Origin: Pelagicoccus enzymogenes
GTDB lineage: Bacteria > Verrucomicrobiota > Verrucomicrobiia > Opitutales > Opitutaceae
Reading direction: 5' to 3'
Length of the DNA stretch: 64,000 bases
Assembly: GCF_014803405.1 (NCBI RefSeq)
Contig: NZ_JACYFG010000006.1
Coordinates: 131,501 to 195,500 of the forward strand
Below are positions 8,811 through 17,200 of the stretch, in pieces. How positions within the stretch are numbered: the first letter of the stretch is position 1; every line of letters begins with the position of its first letter. A program made the translations under genes and the position numbers. Under the pieces are notes generated by a model. It searched no databases. It saw only the letters and a list, made by a program, of their open reading frames with translations, and was not told the DNA's origin.

Positions 8811-9815
8811 CTACTTCAGGTTGCCTCGGATCGGCCGATTTTCCTCGTCGAATCCATAGTGGTACTCCTCGTGCTCGCCTCGAACCAACTTGGGTTCCGA
8901 TTCAGGACGCCCACTTTCGTTGACCAGTGTCTGCCGGTAATCCTTTGGCGTCATGTCGTAGTGCTGTCGAAATACGCGACTGAAGTAATTCGGATCGCGA
9001 AAGCCGCATGCCAAGGCGATTTCCTTTACGCTGAGCGTGGTGTCGCGCAGGGCGAAGAGCGCATTGTCCAAGCGAATACGCATGATGTAGTGGGTTACTT
9101 TCTCTCCCAATTCGTCGTGGAAAAGCTTGGACAAGTAGTTCGAGCTGCAGCCCAAGGAATCCGAGAGCCATTGCACCGAGAGTTCCGGATCCTGCAGGTG
9201 GTTGCGTATCAGCCATTGACAGCGGTACACCCGTTGAGATTCCACGCTGGCCGCCCCATCCTCCGTGGCGATCATGTTCAGCAAAAGCGAAAAGACCCCC
9301 ATCATCACCCCATGCAACCCTGCCTTCGAGTCAGGCAGCGTGCTGTGCCGCAAGCCCACGCACAGGTTCAGCATCGAGACCAGGTCCGAAAAGTAGGGCG
9401 TCTGGTAAAAGAAGATATCCGTGGCCCGCGGCGTCATGCTCTCGTCCGCCCGCGCCAAATGCACCGTCACCGTCTTGCTGTAAAAGCACACCACTACGTT
9501 CTCGAAAGGCGTATCCAGATTTTCCACCGTCTCGTGATGCGGCACGCCCATCGGCATGATGCAAATCTCCGAATCACGCACCAGCAATTCCTCTTCCGGA
9601 CAACGAAACAAAGTCGCTCCGCCAGTCTGCACGAATAGCTCCGGCTTGAAATGGTAGGCCATGTCCTTTTGCCGCTCATACAAGCGCTTGGCTTGCGGGA
9701 CCTTGATGGTAGCCATGCCTCGCTTCAAGGCCTCTTGGCGACCGCGAAAGGTTTCGCGGAAAATTTCAATCAACTTGGCGCTTTGGGATGCGGGCCGTTC
9801 TGGGTAGTGGAGCAC
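8811..9815 (-). CDS. AraC-family transcription regulator of the sucrose locus
   Basis: 334 aa. The N-terminal half has a cupin-like ligand-binding region (ATLFRCPEEELLVRDSE and PMGVPHHE around residues 67-95). The C-terminal ~100 residues are a typical AraC/XylS double helix-turn-helix with LSVQWLSDSLGCSSNYLSKLFH and the second-helix motif IALACGFRDPNYFSRVFRQH. It is divergent from sucrose phosphorylase and upstream of the receptor-symporter-kinase genes, so it is placed to control both. Ligand unknown; sucrose or fructose is a reasonable inference. Confidence 0.85.
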   Translation of the reverse strand: MLHYPERPASQSAKLIEIFRETFRGRQEALKRGMATIKVPQAKRLYERQKDMAYHFKPELFVQTGGATLFRCPEEELLVRDSEICIMPMGVPHHETVENLDTPFENVVVCFYSKTVTVHLARADESMTPRATDIFFYQTPYFSDLVSMLNLCVGLRHSTLPDSKAGLHGVMMGVFSLLLNMIATEDGAASVESQRVYRCQWLIRNHLQDPELSVQWLSDSLGCSSNYLSKLFHDELGEKVTHYIMRIRLDNALFALRDTTLSVKEIALACGFRDPNYFSRVFRQHYDMTPKDYRQTLVNESGRPESEPKLVRGEHEEYHYGFDEENRPIRGNLK

Positions 9816-9992
9816 TGTCGAGTGGGGTCTATGCTAGGATTCTTGGTTTTATCTAGGTCAAGAACCTTTCCCAAGCAAGCCCCCTGACCCATCTTTGAAC
9901 CCAAGGTCGAAAAAACGCCCCGCTCGCCCGACGTTCCAACAGAAGGAAAATTCCAGCGAGCTCCACCCAACTGTTCACCCCTTTGCATCGAT
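9816..9992. promoter_or_regulatory. Divergent promoter region between AraC regulator and sucrose phosphorylase
   Basis: 177 bp between two divergent starts. I cannot point to an unambiguous -35/-10 pair. Its position makes it the likely AraC operator region for the sucrose locus. Confidence 0.4.
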
Positions 9993-11468
9993 ATGAAAAA
10001 CGGCATTCAGCTCATCACCTACGCCAACTCCCTCGGCGGAGACCTTTCCCAACTCGACCGCTTCCTCAGCACCCACGGCCAGGAAACCCTATCTGGAGTT
10101 CACATCCTCCCCTTCTTCCCCTCCAGCGCCGACCGTGGCTTCGCTCCCATCTCCTACGAAGAAGTGGATCCCGTCTTCGGCAGCTGGAAAGACGTCGAAT
10201 CGATCGCCCAGAAAGCAGATCTCGCCGTCGACTTCATGGCCAACCACCTCAGCCAGCAATCCCCCCAGTTTCAGGACTTCCTGCAAAACAAGGACCAGTC
10301 CGAGTGGAAAGACTTCTTCCTGCGCTACAAGAACCTCTGGCCCAACGGGGAAGCCCCCGCCGAAGACCTCTCCAAGATCTACACCCGCAAGCCGCGCCCG
10401 CCCTACTTCGAAGCCACCTTCGCCGACGGCAGCACCGAAAAGATCTGGTGCACCTTTGACTACGAGCAAATCGACCTCGACCTCCGCCAAAAGGTAACCA
10501 AGGACTTCTTCCGCCAAACCATCGGCGGCCTCGTGCAGCGCGGAGCCAAGATCATCCGCCTCGACGCCTTCGCCTACACCACCAAGCGCCCCGGCACCAA
10601 TTGCTTCTTCCTCGAGCCCGACGTCTGGGAAGTCCTCGAATTCTGCGACCAAATCGCCTCCGAAGGCGGAGCCATCCTGCTGCCCGAAATCCACGAGCAC
10701 TACAGCATCCAGCTCAAGCTAGCCGAAAAAGGCTACTGGGTCTACGACTTCGCCCTGCCCATGCTCGTGCTGCACACCCTCTACAGCGGAAGCTCCAAGC
10801 GGCTGAAAGACTGGTTCGAGATCTGCCCACGCAATCAATTCACCACCCTCGACACCCACGACGGCATCGGCGTGGTCGACGTCGCCGACCTGCTCTCGCC
10901 CGAGGAAATCGAAGCCACCAAGGACGCCCTCTTCAAGCAAGGCGCCAACGTCAAGGCCATCTACAACTCCGCCTCCTTCGGCAACCTCGACATCTACCAG
11001 CTCAACTGCACCTACTACTCCGCCCTCGGCAACGACGACGCCCGCTACCTCATAGCCCGCCTCCTGCAGTTTTTCGCTCCCGGCATCCCCCAAGTCTACT
11101 ACGTCGGCATGCTCGCCGGCAAAAACGACATCAAGCTGGTGGAATCCACCCGCAACGGCCGCGACATCAACCGCCACGACTACACCTACGAGGAAATCGA
11201 AGCCGAAACCCAACGCCCCGTGGTGCAGCAACTCTTCCAGCTCATGAAGCTGCGCAACAACCACCCCGCCTTCGAGGCCGAGCTCTGCATCCTCCCCAGC
11301 GAAGACCACCAGCTACGCCTCCGCTACGCCAAAGGCCAGCACTACTGCGAAGCCAACATCGACCTCCAAGCCTTGCAAGCCACCGTCAAAGCCTCCCACC
11401 AAGACGGTTCCGAAGGCTTTGACGAGATCCCCATCGGTCACCCCATCTCCGCCAACTCGAAAGCCTAA
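9993..11468 (+). CDS. Sucrose phosphorylase (GH13_18 type)
   Basis: 491 aa, the usual length. It converts sucrose plus phosphate to alpha-glucose 1-phosphate plus fructose in the cytoplasm (no signal peptide). The opening GIQLITYANSLGGDLSQLD is characteristic. The catalytic set is visible: nucleophile Asp191 in IRLDAFAY, acid/base Glu232 in LLPEIHEHY, and transition-state stabiliser Asp290 in TLDTHDGIGV; these numbers nearly match those known for bifidobacterial sucrose phosphorylase. The gene is divergent from the AraC regulator and completes the locus with the receptor, symporter and fructokinase. Glucosylglycerol- or sucrose 6-phosphate-specific relatives exist, so narrower specificity is not certain. 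Strong preference for C-ending codons relative to neighbours is visible. Confidence 0.92.
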   Translation: MKNGIQLITYANSLGGDLSQLDRFLSTHGQETLSGVHILPFFPSSADRGFAPISYEEVDPVFGSWKDVESIAQKADLAVDFMANHLSQQSPQFQDFLQNKDQSEWKDFFLRYKNLWPNGEAPAEDLSKIYTRKPRPPYFEATFADGSTEKIWCTFDYEQIDLDLRQKVTKDFFRQTIGGLVQRGAKIIRLDAFAYTTKRPGTNCFFLEPDVWEVLEFCDQIASEGGAILLPEIHEHYSIQLKLAEKGYWVYDFALPMLVLHTLYSGSSKRLKDWFEICPRNQFTTLDTHDGIGVVDVADLLSPEEIEATKDALFKQGANVKAIYNSASFGNLDIYQLNCTYYSALGNDDARYLIARLLQFFAPGIPQVYYVGMLAGKNDIKLVESTRNGRDINRHDYTYEEIEAETQRPVVQQLFQLMKLRNNHPAFEAELCILPSEDHQLRLRYAKGQHYCEANIDLQALQATVKASHQDGSEGFDEIPIGHPISANSKA

Positions 11469-11532
11469 CTCAAAACAGGAAGCCAAGGCCCAGAGGCCCA
11501 TCGAGGCCAACGGGAAAGACACCAAGTCGTAG

Positions 11533-11586
11533 ACCTAAGCCTCGTTCCCGAGGAGCGACTTTAGGTGCACCCTAGCATGGCTAGGG
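11533..11586. repeat. Two adjacent inverted repeats (REP-like)
   Basis: The first has outer arms ACCTAA/TTAGGT (11533-11538 and 11561-11566) enclosing CCTCG-TTCC-CGAGG. The second is CCCTAGC-ATG-GCTAGGG (11570-11586), a perfect 7-bp stem. No T tract follows. They may be a REP element or an end-of-transcript structure for sucrose phosphorylase. Confidence 0.5.
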
Positions 11587-11728
11587 AGAGAGCTTCCCCT
11601 TCATAATCCTGACAGCCTAGGGTCGTTAGGCGTAGGAGAATGGCGTCGCTGCCGAGAGAAGTCGCAGTCTGGCAAGACCCGCCTCTGCGCGAAACGAACA
11701 AAACAGACAGCCCGTAGCATGTGGGGCA

Positions 11729-11740
11729 TTAACGAGTTTA
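11729..11740. promoter_or_regulatory. Shared LacI-like operator, one mismatch
   Basis: TTAACGAGTTTA, one mismatch to the consensus TWAACGRATTWA. It lies 76 bp upstream of the FAD oxidoreductase start. Confidence 0.5.
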
Positions 11741-11815
11741 CGAAGGAAGGACTGGCAGAACGGGTAAGATTTTTTTCAAAAATCTTCGCCTTTAACAGCC
11801 CACAAGAAACCCGAA

Positions 11816-13492
11816 ATGCACCTGAAAGCTACCATAACGTTACTCTCCGCGCTCGCGGTCGACCAAAGTTCAATCAAAGCGGATACTCCACCTCCCCTTG
11901 AAACTGACATCGTCATCTACGGAGCGACTTCCGCAGGAATCGCTGCCGGCATCCAAGCCAAAAGAATGGGCCACTCAGTTGTCGTTCTTGAACCCTACGA
12001 ACACGTGGGAGGACTGACAACTGGGGGACTAGGCCAGACCGACATAGGCAACAAACAAGTCATCGGAGGCATCGCCCGGGAGTTTTATAGGGGAATTCGC
12101 GACTACTACCGCGAGCCGGAGGCCTGGGTTTGGCAAAAGCCTGAAGAGTATCGCGATGGGGGACAGACGCGTACTGAAAAACACGAGGACACCATGTGGA
12201 CCTTCGAACCCAGCGCTGCACAAAGCGTCATGGACCAGATGATACAAGATGCCGACTTGGAGGTTCTCACAAACCACCGTCTTCACCGAAACGGTGGCGG
12301 CGTGACCAAGGTTGGTGCCGAAATACGATCCATCAAAATGGAGAACGGACAGGTGGTTCGCGGCCAGATCTTCATCGACGCCACCTACGAGGGCGACCTT
12401 TTGGCTGAAGCTGGCGTGAGCTACACCGTTGGTCGCGAATCGAATGCTCAATACGGTGAAACGCTCAACGGAGTCGTCGCCGATCGCATCTCCCCGACCT
12501 TGAAGTACAAGATCTCGAAGAACGCTGCCAACCACCAGATCGCTGACGGCGTCTCCGCTTACATCGTACCTGACGACCCCAGCAGCGGGACGCTTCCCTT
12601 TATCCGTAACGCTGGCCCCGGCATCGAAGGCAGCGGAGACAAGATGGTACAAGCTTATTGCTTCCGAGCTACCCTTACCAGCCATCCAGAAAACAGAATC
12701 CCCTTCGAAAAACCCGAGAATTACAACGAACTGGACTACGAGTTGCTCTTTCGTCACCTCGAGAATGGTGCCAAATTCCTCTGGATCAACGCAGCGATGC
12801 CCAACTGGAAAACGGATACCAACAACGGGGGCGGATTCTCGGGCGACTTCATTGGCATGAACCATGACTACCCAGAAGCGAGCTACGGCGAAAGAGAACG
12901 CATCGTAAAAGCACATCGAGACTACCAACTGGGCCTCTACTGGACCTTGGCCTACCACCCTCGTACTCCAGCTTGGGCTCGGGAATACGTATCCAAATGG
13001 GGATTGCCAAAAGATGAATACCCAGAAAACGGAAACTGGTCGCCTCAACTCTACGTGCGCGAGGCTCGCCGCATGGTGGGGCAAATCGTAATGACGCAGC
13101 ATCACTGTGAGGGTCTTGAGACCGTCTCCGATTCAGTCGGCATGGCTGCCTACGGAATGGATTCGCATCACGTACAACGCTACGTGGACGCCAACGGACA
13201 CGCTCGCAACGAGGGCAATATGCAAGCCGACGCTCCCGCCCCATACCCGATCAGCTACCGCTCCCTGCTCCCTAAAGCCGAAGAGGCAAACAACTTAATC
13301 GTACCTGTTTGTCTGTCCTCTACCCACGTAGCATTTGGCTCCATCCGAATGGAACCCGTATTCATGATCCTCGGACAATCCGCTGCTACAGCAGCTGCTC
13401 AAGCTCTAGAGCAAGACCAATCACTTTCCGAGCTTGATATCGAACGATTACAAAAACGATTGCTGCAAGATCAACAGATCCTTGAGAATTAA
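11816..13492 (+). CDS. Secreted FAD-dependent oxidoreductase (FAD_oxidored family)
   Basis: 558 aa. A short hydrophobic N-terminus (about 1-22) suggests export. A Rossmann FAD-binding start DIVIYGATSAGIAAGIQAKR (about 31-50) follows, with an acidic VVLEP end to the second strand, then EHVGGLTTGGLGQTD. The C-terminal part has SLLPKAEEANNLIVPVCLSS and RMEPVFMILGQSAATAAA, typical of the PF12831-type family often found in polysaccharide-use loci of Planctomycetes, Verrucomicrobia and Bacteroidetes. The reaction is unknown; oxidation of a sugar or uronate is a plausible inference. It stands alone between an operator-like site and a strong terminator. Confidence 0.8.
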   Translation: MHLKATITLLSALAVDQSSIKADTPPPLETDIVIYGATSAGIAAGIQAKRMGHSVVVLEPYEHVGGLTTGGLGQTDIGNKQVIGGIAREFYRGIRDYYREPEAWVWQKPEEYRDGGQTRTEKHEDTMWTFEPSAAQSVMDQMIQDADLEVLTNHRLHRNGGGVTKVGAEIRSIKMENGQVVRGQIFIDATYEGDLLAEAGVSYTVGRESNAQYGETLNGVVADRISPTLKYKISKNAANHQIADGVSAYIVPDDPSSGTLPFIRNAGPGIEGSGDKMVQAYCFRATLTSHPENRIPFEKPENYNELDYELLFRHLENGAKFLWINAAMPNWKTDTNNGGGFSGDFIGMNHDYPEASYGERERIVKAHRDYQLGLYWTLAYHPRTPAWAREYVSKWGLPKDEYPENGNWSPQLYVREARRMVGQIVMTQHHCEGLETVSDSVGMAAYGMDSHHVQRYVDANGHARNEGNMQADAPAPYPISYRSLLPKAEEANNLIVPVCLSSTHVAFGSIRMEPVFMILGQSAATAAAQALEQDQSLSELDIERLQKRLLQDQQILEN

Positions 13493-13507
13493 CTGAATTA
13501 ACAAACG

Positions 13508-13548
13508 AAAAAAAAGGGGGACGATAGATATCGTCCCCCCTTTTTTTC
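13508..13548. terminator. Bidirectional intrinsic terminator
   Basis: A perfect 10-bp stem GGGGGACGAT/ATCGTCCCCC (13516-13525 and 13530-13539) with a 4-nt loop is flanked by eight A residues on the left and seven T residues on the right. It sits between the convergent FAD oxidoreductase and VPDSG-protein genes and should serve both. Confidence 0.92.
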
Positions 13549-13598
13549 TAAAAACGACAAGGGACTGCAAATAAACAGCTCCCTTTCATATTCGCAGC

Positions 13599-14186
13599 CT
13601 AGGCGATCTTACGTCTGAAAGCTGCCATCCCAATCAAGATCATTGGTAACGCCGCATAGACAGACGAATCAGGAACTGCGTTAACCGTTACTTCAAAATT
13701 TGATTCGATATCAAAGAACTCTGAGGTATCTGAATCGAAATCATATAGCTCAAGTCCTTGACCTATCGCTGCGGGGCCCACAACCGCTACCGATTCGGTC
13801 CCCGCGCTTAGAGCCGTGAAGCTCAAAGTCGCGAGCAGGATGTCTGTTCCACCAAAAAGCGGATCAAACGGGTCACCCAGAGCTCCCACTTCGGACGGCC
13901 CGAAAGAGAACTTTGAGAGCGGCAACGGCACGCTCCAATCATTAAGCTGAATGATGCCGTTGGCCGGCAAAAAGCCTAGCGGATCAAGATCGAATGCGAA
14001 GGTTGCCACTTCCAAAACCGAGTCGAAGGTTGCCACAAAGGCGACGTCGAAACTCTCTCCGACTCGAATCGAAGAATCCAAGACTTCGAAGTTATAGGAG
14101 ACTGCCTTGCTCGAGGAAGCGCAAGCCAGAGCAGCGACACCTACCATTACGAGCGATCCCATTCTGGTTATATCTTTAATATTCAT
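13599..14186 (-). CDS. VPDSG-type sorted surface protein with cohesin-like domain
   Basis: 195 aa from the ATG at 14184-14186 (an upstream start at 14249 would add 21 residues before the signal peptide). Signal peptide about 1-28. Residues about 31-168 look like a cohesin-type beta-sandwich: SIRVGESFDVAFVATFD and FAFDLDPLGFL match the early strands, and ILLATLSFTALSAGTESVAV matches the late strands. The C-terminus has VPDSS (171-175), a hydrophobic segment (176-190) and RRK, i.e. a VPDSG/PEP-CTERM signal processed by an exosortase (not in this window). The gene lies 43 bp downstream of a giant dockerin-bearing protein on the same strand. I infer it anchors that protein at the cell surface. 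The cohesin call is by pattern only. Confidence 0.7.
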   Translation of the reverse strand: MNIKDITRMGSLVMVGVAALACASSSKAVSYNFEVLDSSIRVGESFDVAFVATFDSVLEVATFAFDLDPLGFLPANGIIQLNDWSVPLPLSKFSFGPSEVGALGDPFDPLFGGTDILLATLSFTALSAGTESVAVVGPAAIGQGLELYDFDSDTSEFFDIESNFEVTVNAVPDSSVYAALPMILIGMAAFRRKIA

Positions 14187-14229
14187 TTTCTTTACATTGT
14201 TGTGTTTCTTACTGGGGCAGATTGCTGCC

Positions 14230-17200
14230 TCACATACTTCTCCGAGCAATTCTATACCATATCGAATAATCCGAGCGAGTTATCGTTCCATCGTTGTCGT
14301 AATCCATGGATTCGATAAATCTTGGGCTTCCGATGGTGGTGCCAACGGCGCCCCTCGCCAATACGGCATCCTGCGAGTCTATGACACCGTCGCCTGACAA
14401 ATCCCCAGGTACCGCTTCGATTTCCTCTGCAAGCAAGAGTCCAGTTCCGAAGTAGGATGGGTCTGACCAAGACTGATTCACATCGGTCCACCATGCAATC
14501 TTGCCCTCGCTGGCCTCCGTATCCGGAATGTCATTATCGGCAATCATCAGATCAAATCCGATGTAGTCGCCTGCGCTTGGGTTAACTCCATAGTTACTCC
14601 AAGGAACAAAGAACTCCACGTTGTATCCACCTTCTACTTCTACACCTGCTGCCAAGACTCCCTCAAGCGTAGGATTGCCGGCACTCGCGCCCACACCAGT
14701 CACGATGTTATAAACATACTGACCATCGTTTTGGTAGCTGGAGGTCTTTGCATTATCGGGATCTAAGTAGAACTCAACTGAATCAAAGTCGTGAGCGCTC
14801 TTCGTCGTCCCTTCAGTATGATAGACAAGAATGTCGTCCTGAACCTCGACGTAAAAATAGAGACCTGCAGCATCCCACAGAACGCGGTAGCTTCCATCAA
14901 GATCAGCAGCGCCATCCACAGTTCCACGGTTGACGCGAGAGATGGGGTATTCATTCGCGTCAGACCAGGCGGAGTCCATCAAACCGTCGACCGCAATACT
15001 CTCCGCAGCGAACTTGATTTCCGCCTTGTTCGACAACGCGGTCACGCTGAGTGTAGCGATATCACTGATAACCGGTCCCAGAGAATTGGATACGACAACA
15101 TAGTACTCATCTCCGTCGTTCTCGATGGAGAGGTTGCTTAACTGCAAAGCAGGACTTTCCGCACCTGAAACCACCTCGCCATTGCGATACCACGTATAGG
15201 TGAATGGCGCCTTTCCGATAGCTACCACTTCGAACGAAGCGCCCGCACCTTCTCCTACAATGGCATCATCAGGTTGGCTGACGATGATTGGCGCCTCGGC
15301 TTCCGGCAATGAAGCGTTCAACAGCCACCAGTCCTTTAATGCTCGGTACTTGAAGGCGAGCAGCTCCGACTGACCCACGTACTCCTTGGAGCCCCAGGCC
15401 ATGCCGCGACCGTAGCCACCGTGATGCACGAAGTGAGTGAACTCCTGATAGAATGGAGCCAACGCGTCGAGATACGCCATGTAGGCATTGTACATGAGCG
15501 GATTACGGCTCGCCGCCTCACCTGCGGTGGTTATGTGCTGACCTCCTTCGTAAGTGATCATCGGAATATCCTCCGCAGACCAAACTTCATAGTGATCGCG
15601 AGCGGTCGCCTTGACGCCTTCCAAACGGGCGTAGAAGTCAGCCAACATCGCTTCGTCGTCCCCACTCGAAGTGAAGTTGAAATACGGAGCCAAGGCATAG
15701 CCATCGATCTCCCGACCGTTCGGATTAATCAACGGATCGCTTAAGGCATCGCGGTGCACCCTTGAAAGGTCCGGGAAGTTGGACCAGCCAGAAAGCACTT
15801 TGTAAACACGATGGCTTTCCTCGCCGAAGCTTGCATCGAAGATCTCGTGCAGCTCTAGCGAACGCATCACATAGAAGCGGAAGCGTGCGTACTCGTTGTC
15901 TCCGAACCATCCGTAGCGCGGGAAGTCACCTTGCTCCAAACCAAGGGCATAGCCTTGCTCCTGAGTATAGATTTCCGAGCCGAAACCAGCCCAAGCCTCG
16001 TTCGAGTACTCGACCATCACCTGAAGATTCGGATCTAGATTGTCCCTGATGAGATTGGCCAGCTGGGCAACGTAGTCGTTGCTCGCAGCGTGCGGCACAT
16101 TGATCCACATATCGACTTCAAGCAAGTTGCAGAGCTTGATCATCCATTCGAAGGCGACGCCTTGCAGGACACGGACATTTTCCTTCGTAAAGTTTTGGAT
16201 CACTCGCTGTTCCAAATCGTCGGGCTGTCTGCGGTCTTCCCAGTTCACGATCCAATTATTATTGGTGGGATTCAGGTCCATAAAGCGAATCACCTCATAG
16301 TGAGCGATTTCGTCGAGGAAAACGGGATTGAACGGATTGCTGGTCTCGTAGTTTGCCCATTCGTCGGCGAAGTTAACCCCAGACTTCCAAACTCCGTTCA
16401 AATCACTTCCCACACCAATTCCCAATACCATCGGATCCAGGGCCTGAGCGCGCTCCGAGGTAGTGACGCTAAAGGCAGCGCTTGGTACAGACTCGTTCCC
16501 ATACACATCCAATGCGGAGATCGTAACGTCGTAGGTAGTATTTGGGGACAATCCGAGTAAACGCAGTTCTGGCTCAGTGGTGGCATTCCAGAATTCGCCT
16601 TCAACGAATACACGGTAGCTGCTAACGCCTACCCCGGCGTCAACGGAAGGCTCCCAGGTGAGGCTGGCTTCAATGTCTTGAACCTCTACCGCAGCCAATT
16701 CTTCGGGAACGGACGGCGGCGATTGATCGACCGTATCCGGTATAGTAAAGCCAAAATCGAAATCGCCAGACCTCACGCTACCCCAACTATCCGGATAGTC
16801 AGTACCAGTGAGTTCCGTTGCCTCATAAAGCTCTGTCCACGTTTCTCCGTCGTTGGAAGCTTCGCAACGGAAAGCCGCGACCCGCGACCAGCTAGGCGAA
16901 GCGATACGAACCCCGGTCGGGATCACCGCTGTATCCTTGAAGTCGAGGGTCACCTCGTTTCCAGACTCCACGTACCAATGGGAGTTTGTATCACCGTCGA
17001 ACATCTTCCACGGACCGTCGAACGCGTAGACATTGCCCGTGCTTGTGGATATCTCCACAGAATCGTCGCCAACGGAACTTGTGATCAAGGAAAATGGCAT
17101 TTCCTTGTCTCCAAACAGCCAACGAAGCTCGCGCAGCTGCATCGGGTTGGGGTCCGAGCTGCTCGCATCGACCCAAAAACGGAGGTAGCGATAGCTCTGT

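Larger units (their letters stand above)
11469..11815. other. Intergenic region with hairpins and an operator-like site
   Basis: 347 bp between sucrose phosphorylase and the FAD oxidoreductase. No gene is supported. It holds two adjacent inverted repeats (11533-11586) and a near-perfect copy of the shared 12-bp motif at 11729-11740, 76 bp before the next start codon. Confidence 0.5.

Noticed and set aside
10089-11309. Long minus-strand frames opposite sucrose phosphorylase
   Set aside because: They mirror the strong codon bias of the real gene; products are Val/Gly/Asp-rich and featureless.
13486-13500. TTAACTGAATTAA as another operator copy
   Set aside because: It is 13 bp with an extra base, at the end of the FAD oxidoreductase gene and not upstream of a start.
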